In this document: piece after piece, positions 1 to 6,386 of the stretch | How the letters are laid out: the number at the start of each line of letters is the position of its first letter | Position numbering within the stretch: position 1 is the stretch's first letter | Assembly (NCBI GenBank): GCA_010671965.1 | Contig: JAAHIC010000247.1 | Span: forward strand, 1 to 6,749 | Direction of reading: 5' to 3' | Source of the DNA: Leptolyngbya sp. SIO4C5 | GTDB taxonomy: Bacteria; Cyanobacteriota; Cyanobacteriia; Phormidesmidales; Phormidesmidaceae | DNA: 6,749 bases | The notes under the pieces: model-generated | Seen by the model: the letters and a program-made list of their open reading frames with translations, nothing else | What the model was told of the DNA's origin: nothing | Database searches by the model: none | Translations under genes and position numbers: made by a program

Positions 1-1665
1 AATCAACTCAGCAAAACCAGACTCACTATGAATCTGAGCCGTGAGCGAATTCATATCCTTGAGAATATTTGTTAGCCTCGGTAGATACTGACGAATCTCA
101 TTGTAGAGATCAATATCCTCCCGAAAACCCTCCAAATTAGCAGCCGAAACGCTGCGAATCTGCTGATCTAGCTCCTGAATCTCTTGCTCCCAATACTGCA
201 CATATTGAATCCGATCGATCGGTTTATAGATTCTGGCATCCTCCAGCACCACCGGAAAGATCCGCTCATAAAACTGCTCATTCTTAGCAATTTGCAGTAG
301 CTCAAACATGCAGTTCTCAGACTTCAGATACTTCTCACTAATCACCACCACCACACACTTACCGCGCCCTATCCGCTCCATAAACGCTTTAATACGACCT
401 TTAAAGCCCAAGTGCTTCTTATCGCGGACTAGCGAAATCTCTTCAGCCGCCAGCGCCTGCTCAATCTGGTTTGCCATCTCCTCACTTTTGCCACCCCAAG
501 CATAGGAAATGAACACTTCTTTTTGACCATCGCTATCAGCGGGAGGCTGGTGCTGCGCTGCTGCGGGCGATCGCTTCAGCCCTTCCGGTCGCGCTTTGTG
601 AGTATCCTCATCATCCCAGCTAGGAGAGCTAGCGTCGTGATACGTATCGCCAATTTGTAAACCAGTTGCAGAACCCATATTGAAATTGTATTTGCCCTGC
701 TGCGTCACCCGCTGCACCGTATTATTATTGCCAACTGTGTTGCCATCTCCGGTAATGATGGTACTTCCTTGCGCATCGCCGCCAATTGCCACTGAGCGAT
801 CGCCTGCCGCCTCAATCTGCGTATTGTTGATTACCTGACGATTAAACTCACCCGGTTCAGATTCAATCTCTAGTTCTGCAGCAAACGGCAGTTCTTTGGG
901 CTCCTTCTCTCCGCCCGCATAGTAGGCCAGTTCAAAGTTATCCGCTTGGTCAAAGTTTAAAATTGGGTGCTGGCGATCGCCCGTTCGACGCGGCACCACC
1001 TCACGGGCATAAAGCGCTAAATCTGCCACTTGCACATAGCCATCTAGCTTCGATGCACCTTTCCCAGCCAGCGCTTCGATCAAAGCCAGCGTAAAGGCGC
1101 TGTAGGGTCGTCCTGCCAGGGACTTTTCATCCGCGCGAGACGACGCAATCATCACCCGCCCTTGTCCCTTAGCAAAAATTGCCTGTGCCTCTGGGGGTAG
1201 GGGTGCTTTTTCCGCTTCATACCGCAAATCAGCCGCCTCTCCCAAACCGCCCGCATGACAGCAATCCAGCAACAATAATAGTTTCTTTGCCGGAATTGCC
1301 TGTAGCTTCTTCGTCAGTTCTATACCACTAATTGCCGTTTTGTAGAGTTTGCTGGGGTCGTAGCCAAACGGCATTAAGTAGTAGGCTTCCCCCATCGGGC
1401 TGTTGACCTGATAGCCATGCCCAGAAAAGTAAATGATTACCGTCGAGTTGCTCGTGGTTGACCGCGCTAGCTGAGCCAACGCAGCTAAAATATCCTCTCG
1501 CTTTGCTTCTGCCTGAGTTAGAGTACGCACCTGCTCCGGTGGATATGCGCAACGTTCTGGATCCTTGAGGATGTTTGCCAGAGCGATCGCATCATCAACC
1601 GTATTGGGCAAGTCTCCACCCACGCCGATGATACAGGCATGACCTCGGATAAAGCGTTGGCTCAT
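1..1665 (-). CDS. Caspase-like (peptidase C14) / TIR domain fusion protein, 3' end cut off by the window
   Basis: This reading frame is open from an ATG at 1665 to the window edge (555 codons, no stop seen). An in-frame TAA at 1707-1705, with no ATG, GTG or TTG between, makes this ATG the first usable start; no Shine-Dalgarno sequence precedes it. Residues about 8-250 form a metacaspase/orthocaspase-like domain: YFSGHG gives catalytic His83, LLDCCHAGG gives Cys136, and D134 and IASSRADEKS fit the family's basic-residue specificity. Residues 276-345 are a Gly/Asp/Asn-rich linker with a GLQIG core. Residues about 382-480 are a TIR domain opening with VFISYAWG and containing S449-x-x-C452-x-x-E455, the pattern around the catalytic glutamate of NADase TIRs. 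A helical, charged tail (about 490-555) continues past the edge. No signal peptide is seen, so it is probably cytosolic. By family it is likely a defence or cell-death effector in which TIR activity or clustering triggers proteolysis; that mechanism is inference. Domain calls are strong. Confidence 0.93.
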   Translation of the reverse strand, partial: MSQRFIRGHACIIGVGGDLPNTVDDAIALANILKDPERCAYPPEQVRTLTQAEAKREDILAALAQLARSTTSNSTVIIYFSGHGYQVNSPMGEAYYLMPFGYDPSKLYKTAISGIELTKKLQAIPAKKLLLLLDCCHAGGLGEAADLRYEAEKAPLPPEAQAIFAKGQGRVMIASSRADEKSLAGRPYSAFTLALIEALAGKGASKLDGYVQVADLALYAREVVPRRTGDRQHPILNFDQADNFELAYYAGGEKEPKELPFAAELEIESEPGEFNRQVINNTQIEAAGDRSVAIGGDAQGSTIITGDGNTVGNNNTVQRVTQQGKYNFNMGSATGLQIGDTYHDASSPSWDDEDTHKARPEGLKRSPAAAQHQPPADSDGQKEVFISYAWGGKSEEMANQIEQALAAEEISLVRDKKHLGFKGRIKAFMERIGRGKCVVVVISEKYLKSENCMFELLQIAKNEQFYERIFPVVLEDARIYKPIDRIQYVQYWEQEIQELDQQIRSVSAANLEGFREDIDLYNEIRQYLPRLTNILKDMNSLTAQIHSESGFAELI

Positions 1666-1752
1666 ATCAGGTAGTGATAGCGATGAGGTATTTTCATCCC
1701 CATCTTAGAAACGAAATCTGTATGGACCAGTATTTTTAATATTTCTGATATC

Positions 1753-2271
1753 TCAAGATTGCTTAGCCCGCTGATAATGCAGCGTCACCAGACCCAAAGC
1801 GCCAGGAACTGCCGACATTAGCTCAAGCTCAATTTCAGGCACAGACTGATAGAGAGAAATGCCCGCGCCCAAAATTCTGGGCACTAGGGTGACGACATAT
1901 TCATCCACTAAATTCTGCTGCATGAAAGCCGAAGCTAGCCAGCCACCCCCCACTAGCCAAACCCGCTGATAGGGTTCAGTCGCAGCCAGCAGCGCCGACA
2001 TGCTTTGGCAAAACCTAATATCAGCCCGTGGCGCTGTGCGATCGCGCTGCGTTAGCACATAGGTAGGCTTGCCAGGGTAAGGCCAATCACCAAAACCCAG
2101 CACCTGCTCATAGGTGGCCGCGCCCATGACCAAGGCATCCACCGAAGCGTAAAACTCAGCGTAGCCCTGATCTGCCTCACTCTCAGGCACAGGCAGCCAG
2201 TCGATGCTGCCATCGGGTTTGGCGATGTAGCCATCTAGGCTGGTGGCAATGTAGAGAATAAAGGTGGTCAT
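1753..2271 (-). CDS. Dihydrofolate reductase family protein (RibD C-terminal domain type)
   Basis: A 172-residue protein of the RibD-C/YyaP-like branch of the dihydrofolate reductase superfamily, presumably a cytosolic NAD(P)H-dependent reductase of unknown substrate. Family hallmarks are the N-terminal strand and loop ILYIATSLDGYIA (residues 5-17), the following DGSIDWL, the SVDALVMGAATYEQVL segment (43-58), the glycine-rich nucleotide-binding VWLVGGGWLASAF (104-116), and VTLVPRILGAGISLY (127-141). Length matches stand-alone members. I chose the ATG at 2271 because the domain begins immediately after it; the frame stays open to a TTG at 2346, but those 25 extra residues are proline- and lysine-rich and unlike the family N-terminus. 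No clear ribosome binding site is seen. It lies 87 bases upstream of the caspase/TIR gene and 112 downstream of the TPR gene, same strand; neither spacing nor function proves co-transcription. It is not likely to be the classical folA enzyme, and it lacks the RibD deaminase half. Confidence 0.9.
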   Translation of the reverse strand: MTTFILYIATSLDGYIAKPDGSIDWLPVPESEADQGYAEFYASVDALVMGAATYEQVLGFGDWPYPGKPTYVLTQRDRTAPRADIRFCQSMSALLAATEPYQRVWLVGGGWLASAFMQQNLVDEYVVTLVPRILGAGISLYQSVPEIELELMSAVPGALGLVTLHYQRAKQS

Positions 2272-2383
2272 GCCGAATTGAGGGAAAGGGCCTGTTGGGG
2301 TGGGTTTAGCTGATTTTTTTCTAACAGGCAGTAGAGCTACTTTCAAGACTTACCCGTACGGTGGGGAGAGTTGCCGGCAAAAT
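2272..2383. other. Intergenic segment with two short palindromes
   Basis: The 112 bases between the TPR gene stop and the reductase start hold two short perfect palindromes: CCGTACGG (2354-2361) and TTGCCGGCAA (2371-2380). On the minus strand no T-run follows either, so neither looks like a normal terminator for the TPR gene. Read on the plus strand, the GTACGGTGGGGAGAG stretch between and beside them resembles the 3' end of a group II intron (domain V second strand followed by the domain VI stem), but the matching first strand of domain V is not evident. It may be an eroded remnant or coincidence. No promoter for the reductase gene could be picked out. Confidence 0.4.
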
Positions 2384-3751
2384 TTATTGCTCTATCAGGC
2401 CCCATATTTGGCGATCGCGCTGGCTGAAAGCGGGATCAATCTCCGTCGCCTGCTGGAAATAGCGATCGGCCTCAGCTTGATTGCCCAACTGCTGCTCTAC
2501 CAGTCCTGCCCGGTAGGCAATCACCGCATCGCGGGTTCCTAGCGCGATCGCCTCCTGCAGGGCAGTTTGGGCCTCCGACCAGCGATCGCTTCGCATTAGC
2601 GCCCAGGCATAGGTGTTCAGAGTTTCAGCATCTTGCCGGATCTCAAGCTCGGCCTCCATCAGATCTAGCGCCTCGGCCAAATCTTCCTGATCGCCGCGAG
2701 CCAAGAGAAGCTGGGCCAGTTCGCGCCGATGCCCAAACGTGGTCAAGTCCTGATGCAACCGAAACGCCATTTCGGCCTGCTGCCAAAGTTCGGCGGCGGC
2801 GGCCTCATCCCCCTGGAGCTGTTTCACTTGGGCAAGTCCCTGCAGGGCGGCGTGATCTAAGGTGTTGGCAGCGTTTTGGTTGATCAGAATTTTGTTATAT
2901 CGATTGGCTGCGGCCCGGTAGTGACCCTGGCGCGTTTCTAACTGAGCGAGCTGAATCGTGGCTAAAGCGTAGTCGGGCACAAGCCGCAGAGCCTCCCGGT
3001 AGAGCGCTTCTGCCTGCTCTGGTTCACCGCGACTGGCGTAAAATCGACCCATCAGGGTGCGCACCCAGGCTGAACTGCCCACTTGGTTGGGTTCTTCTAG
3101 CGCCAGCGATCGCTTAAAGTCTTTCAGCGCGGCGGCATCCTCTCCCTGGGCCACGTTGGCTAAAGCCCTCAGGGCATAGGTTCCGAGGGTAGGCAACTGC
3201 CCGACTAGGCGATCGGCAACGGTGAACGCCTCAGTGACCTGACCTTTCCCCAAATAGGCCGTAACTAGCAGCGCCTGAGCTTCTTCGTCTGTCGGATTCG
3301 TCTCTAACACCTGCTGGGTCAGCTTGATTGAGCCGTCAAAGTCATGCTGGGCTTCAGCGACTTTAGCGAGGGCTAACAGCGCTCCGGCATTGTTGAAAGG
3401 CAGATTTGCCAGCGATCGCTTGGCGGCCTGCTCGGCCAGCAGATACCAGTTAGACTCCCCCGTAGCTCTGGCAAGCTTGAGATAAGTACCGGCGATCGCG
3501 GCCTGATTCAGTCCGTCTGTGGGACTCTGCTGAATGCGCTGCTGATAGAAGGCTAGCTCCTGTTCTAGTGACTCAACTGCATCTTTTTGGCTGACCTGGT
3601 TAAACGGATAGCGATAGGGCTGTTCACGGCCTGAAAAGCCAGAAAAAGTAATGAAAGCCGTGCCGATTAGCAGCCCGGTGACAGGCAGAAATAGCCGCAG
3701 AGATTTGAAATTGGGCTGCGAAAGATTAGGAAAAGGGAGAGCTTGTTTCAT
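2384..3751 (-). CDS. Membrane-anchored tetratricopeptide repeat protein
   Basis: A 455-residue TPR protein. After a short basic N-terminus, residues about 19-38 (LRLFLPVTGLLIGTAFITF) form one hydrophobic segment, either a membrane anchor or an uncleaved signal, so the repeats probably face the periplasm or lumen. The rest is helical repeats with the TPR pattern, clearest at about 123-156, 157-190, 227-260, 261-295, 298-331 and 410-443; SRGEPEQAEALYREALRLVPD is near consensus. TPR arrays bind partner proteins and have no catalytic residues. I start at the ATG at 3751; a TTG eight codons upstream (3775) is possible but has no better ribosome site. It lies 112 bases downstream of the DUF4331 gene on the same strand. 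In many bacteria DUF4331 genes sit next to TPR genes, so this protein is a plausible partner of the DUF4331 product; that link is from remembered gene neighbourhoods, not shown by the sequence. Confidence 0.9.
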   Translation of the reverse strand: MKQALPFPNLSQPNFKSLRLFLPVTGLLIGTAFITFSGFSGREQPYRYPFNQVSQKDAVESLEQELAFYQQRIQQSPTDGLNQAAIAGTYLKLARATGESNWYLLAEQAAKRSLANLPFNNAGALLALAKVAEAQHDFDGSIKLTQQVLETNPTDEEAQALLVTAYLGKGQVTEAFTVADRLVGQLPTLGTYALRALANVAQGEDAAALKDFKRSLALEEPNQVGSSAWVRTLMGRFYASRGEPEQAEALYREALRLVPDYALATIQLAQLETRQGHYRAAANRYNKILINQNAANTLDHAALQGLAQVKQLQGDEAAAAELWQQAEMAFRLHQDLTTFGHRRELAQLLLARGDQEDLAEALDLMEAELEIRQDAETLNTYAWALMRSDRWSEAQTALQEAIALGTRDAVIAYRAGLVEQQLGNQAEADRYFQQATEIDPAFSQRDRQIWGLIEQ

Positions 3752-3788
3752 TTTGAGTTGAGAAACAAAAGGCAAGCGAGAGAGTGAA

Positions 3789-3833
3789 GTAGGTTAGGTG
3801 AAATCTCATGGAGTTTAATTCCACCTAACCCAC
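3789..3833 (-). repeat. Stem-loop (inverted repeat) between the DUF4331 and TPR genes
   Basis: The arms GGTTAGGTG (3792-3800) and CACCTAACC (3822-3830) match perfectly over 9 bases and extend to 12 with one mismatch. The 21-base loop can itself fold (AAACTC/GAGATTT-like inner arms around CATG, one mismatch). In the minus-strand transcript it follows the DUF4331 stop codon by about 30 bases and precedes the TPR start by about 37. No U-run follows, so it is more likely an RNA processing or stabilising hairpin, a leaky terminator, or a copy of a dispersed cyanobacterial intergenic repeat than a strong intrinsic terminator. Confidence 0.65.
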
Positions 3834-3863
3834 TAAATTCCACGAATCAGGCTAGGAGCAATG

Positions 3864-5225
3864 CTAATTAGGCAAAGCCAGGTAGGGGAAGGTTGGCTCT
3901 AGTGGATCGTGGCCCTGAGCCGGATTGCCGGGAGTGCCTTCATAGGAGACGTTATCGGAAGTAATTGCCCCGTTAGTCAGCACGCTGAGGGTGATATCCA
4001 CCACGTCATCTTTCAGCATTCGTCCGCGAATCGGGCTGCCCTGGGCATTAAGGGCATTGGCATAGCCGCTCGGCCCGGTGGTATCAATCCGCATGACATC
4101 GGGTAGGAAAGCTCCCAATAGGGCATTGGTGCGGGCCTGGTCGTTACCGATCGCCATCAGTGTCCGGCTAGCCTCTGCAATAATTGGGGCAGCAATGCGA
4201 GCAGCGGGCTGTTGTCCCTTGAGCGCAGCCGCCTCAAAATCGGGACCAACGCTGTTGAGCGCATTGAGCAGGGCATTGGTGAATAGTAAGCCCTCATTGA
4301 TAGCCGGTCGGGCTAGGCGCTCAAGCTGGATAAAGCCATCGGCCTGGCCTTCATCATTGCGACCGTCATTGTCTCGGCCCCGGCCTTCATCCTCTTCATC
4401 GTCCTCCTCATCTTTGGGGGCGGCTTTGGTGAAGGCGGCAGCATCGACATCGTCACCCGGCACTGAAATGGTTGTCCAGACATCAAACGTATCGGCCTGG
4501 GTGTTGCCCTGCAGCAGTTGTTTGGGCACCCGCAGCACAATCGTATTGACGTTGTAGCCAGCCGCAAAGTCAACTGCCTCAGCGGGCGGACGGAAACCGA
4601 CAGCAGGGCCAATCCCCAAAGCCCCAGCTCGGACGCGGAAATACTGCTCTACGTCAAAGAAGAAGGGATCTTCTCGCAGGCCAGCAAAGACGCTGGCCTG
4701 ACCGCCGCCGAGATTGACCTGACGGATATTGGGCGTGGTGTCGGTGAGGGCAGTGGTGGTGGTTCTGGCGGTGCGCTGGCGACCATTACCAATGGTCGTG
4801 ATGGTGACATCTTGCTCTTGGTTGCGCTTGGGCGGGCCGAACTCAAACCGGAGGGTGATATCGGCTTTGCCAGTGGGGGTGCTGTCCTTATCGGCGACGC
4901 GGGTGATGTTAAATTCATAGCGAGCATTGGTGCTGAAATAATATTGCTGCCGCGCTAGCGATCGCGGATTGGTGTTCATCACCAGAATCAAATCGTTGGT
5001 TGAAGCTTGGGGATTGAGGTCGCCTTCCCGGAAAACGTATAGATCCGTTAGATTAAGGGCCCGGCCTTTGAGGTCAATTTCGCCGTCGTCGTGATCAGAA
5101 GCCTGCAGGTAGTGCGCAGTGCCGCCGAGGGCCAGGGCAGTACTGAGAGCGATCGCACCAAAGCGCAAGAGGGTCTGACGCGAGAGATGCTGCAGTCGAT
5201 TAGCTACTCGTTTTTGCTGAGGCAT
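3864..5225 (-). CDS. DUF4331 family exported protein
   Basis: A 453-residue secreted protein of the DUF4331 family, whose biochemical function is unknown. The basic N-terminus followed by the hydrophobic stretch LLRFGAIALSTALALGG (19-35) is a Sec-type signal peptide, with likely cleavage after YLQA near residue 42, just before the family's characteristic mature start SDHDDGE. Other family landmarks are LTDLYVFREGD (60-69), LILVMNTNP (79-87), and GLREDPFFFDVEQYF (182-196). The C-terminal half contains the usual NALNSVGPDF and TTGPSGYANALNAQGSPIRGRMLKDDVVDI-type segments. A strongly acidic, Asp/Glu-rich insert lies at about 271-297 between the two halves and could be a flexible or metal-binding linker. 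The ATG at 5225 is preceded by AGGAG ten bases upstream, supporting the start. The TPR gene follows 112 bases downstream. Length is normal for the family and nothing looks broken. Family assignment is firm; role (envelope or extracellular) is inferred from the signal peptide. Confidence 0.92.
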   Translation of the reverse strand: MPQQKRVANRLQHLSRQTLLRFGAIALSTALALGGTAHYLQASDHDDGEIDLKGRALNLTDLYVFREGDLNPQASTNDLILVMNTNPRSLARQQYYFSTNARYEFNITRVADKDSTPTGKADITLRFEFGPPKRNQEQDVTITTIGNGRQRTARTTTTALTDTTPNIRQVNLGGGQASVFAGLREDPFFFDVEQYFRVRAGALGIGPAVGFRPPAEAVDFAAGYNVNTIVLRVPKQLLQGNTQADTFDVWTTISVPGDDVDAAAFTKAAPKDEEDDEEDEGRGRDNDGRNDEGQADGFIQLERLARPAINEGLLFTNALLNALNSVGPDFEAAALKGQQPAARIAAPIIAEASRTLMAIGNDQARTNALLGAFLPDVMRIDTTGPSGYANALNAQGSPIRGRMLKDDVVDITLSVLTNGAITSDNVSYEGTPGNPAQGHDPLEPTFPYLALPN

Positions 5226-5462
5226 AGCTCAGGTTCTCCTAAGAAAGAGAGGACAGATGAGATAGCGAAGCTAGTAAGCGATCGCCAAAACACACAACGG
5301 CTGAGCGATCAAAAGGCACAGGTTTCGTTGACACAAGGCATCTGCCCCGATTCAGGAAACGACCCTACTTTTCAGCCGTCTAGTGAGAGGTACGCAGCCT
5401 GCCTGGCTCTGGATTCATCTGCGATACAAAACTTTTACTATCCGATTAGGAGAAAATACTGC
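5226..5462. other. 237-base gene-free leader of the DUF4331 gene
   Basis: This gap separates the membrane-protein stop (5463) from the DUF4331 start and must hold the DUF4331 promoter if that gene is transcribed on its own. I see one HIP1 octamer (5278-5285) and the ribosome site at 5236-5240. No convincing -35/-10 pair on the minus strand was found; the best, TTGTGT with TTTGAT 17 bases later (about 5337 down to 5309), is weak. No coding frame or terminator with a U-run is evident. Confidence 0.45.
5236..5240 (-). promoter_or_regulatory. Ribosome binding site of the DUF4331 gene
   Basis: On the minus strand, AGGAG ends ten bases before the ATG at 5225. It is the clearest Shine-Dalgarno sequence in the window; the other genes start without an obvious one. 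Confidence 0.65.
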
Positions 5463-6212
5463 CTATTCGCTCTCTTCTAGCTGACTCTGGCGCTGCAAAA
5501 TTACCATGTTGTTGCCCACCACCGGATTGCGGGCCAAGTGCTTGCCGGCATCATCCGTGAGCCACAGTCGGTCGAAGGCCAGCGGCTGTACTGCTGCTAG
5601 AATGCCGTTAGCCACTTGATCTTGGCGATCGCGGCTGAGCTGATACCAGGCTGGCCCTAGCTTGACCGCCAGTTCACTCTGACGAAAATCGGCCTGTACA
5701 GACTGAACTAGCCCTTCAGCATACTGCTGGGTAATTTCAGCGACCTGATCTTGAATTTCAGCAATGCGCTCTTGCTCTGGCGGCAACACGGGCTCAGGTT
5801 TCACAACGGTGACTTCGGGCACCTCTGAGGGCAGGACAACCAAGGGCTGGCTGGGGGGCAACACAGGTTCTGGCGTCAGCAGCGAGGCGATGAAGGTTAA
5901 CAAGAGCGCGGCTGCTCCTAGCAAAGTAGCGCTTAGTATCCCATCTGAAAGGCGAGGCTGCCAGCTGGCGGGCAAACGCGATCGCACCAATGCTAAGAAT
6001 CCTTGCCACAGCGTCTTAGCCTGCTGCCAGCGGCTCTTTTTAGACGTCGCTTCTGGGGCTGCAGTCGCGGCTAAACCCTCGGTAGATTTGAGCGCGGTCT
6101 CTTCGGAGCTGAGCTTATCGTCTTCTCTCTCAGCGGCGCTGGGCTGGGCGCTTTCAGGCGTGTTTGCGGCAGAGACAGGCTGCGGTTCTTGCGGCGTGGT
6201 TTCGTCAGGCAT
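5463..6212 (-). CDS. Single-pass membrane protein of unknown function
   Basis: A 249-residue protein I do not recognise by name. In order it has a low-complexity, acidic Glu/Ser/Ala/Pro-rich N-terminus (1-57), a basic stretch with Trp (58-88: KKSRWQQ, RSRLPASWQPR), one transmembrane helix (about 91-112, ILSATLLGAAALLLTFIASLL), a proline/valine-rich spacer containing PEPVLPP twice (114-120 and 139-145), and a C-terminal domain (about 146-249). Positive residues before the helix predict the N-terminus in the cytoplasm and the C-terminal domain outside it (periplasm or lumen). That domain begins with a Glu/Gln-rich helix and ends in a compact region, LWLTDDAGKHLARNPVVGN and VILQRQ, with conserved-looking glycines and Asp but no catalytic signature I can name. 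The ATG at 6212 is used; no strong ribosome site precedes it. It diverges from the small zinc-type gene across 174 bases. It is probably a lineage-specific cyanobacterial envelope protein; function unknown. Confidence 0.8.
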   Translation of the reverse strand: MPDETTPQEPQPVSAANTPESAQPSAAEREDDKLSSEETALKSTEGLAATAAPEATSKKSRWQQAKTLWQGFLALVRSRLPASWQPRLSDGILSATLLGAAALLLTFIASLLTPEPVLPPSQPLVVLPSEVPEVTVVKPEPVLPPEQERIAEIQDQVAEITQQYAEGLVQSVQADFRQSELAVKLGPAWYQLSRDRQDQVANGILAAVQPLAFDRLWLTDDAGKHLARNPVVGNNMVILQRQSQLEESE

Positions 6213-6336
6213 GGGCTTGAATCAACTTTATGCCACCTCATCTTCCGAGGTTTAGGGGGCATCCGACAACCCGCAGAGCCAACGGGGGGTTGCTAAGCAT
6301 TTTTGCAAAGCGATAAAGCTCGGTTCTGCGGCCCTC

Positions 6337-6342
6337 TATAAT
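6337..6342 (+). promoter_or_regulatory. Candidate -10 box (TATAAT) of the small CxxC protein gene
   Basis: A perfect TATAAT lies 44 bases before the ATG at 6387, which would give a leader of roughly 35-40 bases. No good -35 hexamer lies 16-18 bases upstream; TTGCAA at 6303-6308 is 28 bases away, too far. This suggests an activator-dependent or -35-poor promoter, if it is one. Confidence 0.5.
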
Positions 6343-6386
6343 GTCCCACATTGATTATGGTAAGCCCTACAGCTTAATCAAAGTCT

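Noticed and set aside
1328..1552. Minus-strand 74-residue frame inside the caspase domain
   Set aside because: It overlaps the caspase domain in another frame, where the main frame carries the catalytic His motif.
1666..1752. AT-rich gap as a dedicated promoter of the caspase/TIR gene
   Set aside because: TTGAGA at 1756-1751 has no good -10 box at the right distance, so a promoter is plausible but cannot be placed.
2272..2346. Longer reductase start at TTG 2346
   Set aside because: The extra 25 residues do not resemble the family, and the conserved N-terminal strand begins right after the ATG at 2271.
3909..4958. Plus-strand open frames of 65-159 residues opposite the DUF4331 gene
   Set aside because: They lie antisense to a firmly assigned DUF4331 frame, have Ser/Arg/Ala-rich compositions typical of antisense readings, and show no domain or ribosome site.
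5328..5333. Perfect TTGACA (-35-like) on the plus strand in the DUF4331 leader
   Set aside because: No -10 box lies 16-18 bases downstream and no plus-strand gene follows.
5091..5480. Plus-strand frame of 129 residues spanning the DUF4331 start and its leader
   Set aside because: Its first third is antisense to the DUF4331 signal peptide, the rest is non-coding leader, and it has no recognisable motif or ribosome site.
5764..6255. Plus-strand frame of 163 residues opposite the membrane-protein gene
   Set aside because: It is the antisense of the low-complexity tail and helix of the minus-strand gene, and its Gly/Ser-rich sequence reflects that composition.
6267..6292. Short inverted repeat CAACCC / GGGTTG in the divergent intergenic region
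   Set aside because: Only six base pairs with a 14-base loop in a G-rich stretch; not distinguishable from chance, and no operator can be assigned.
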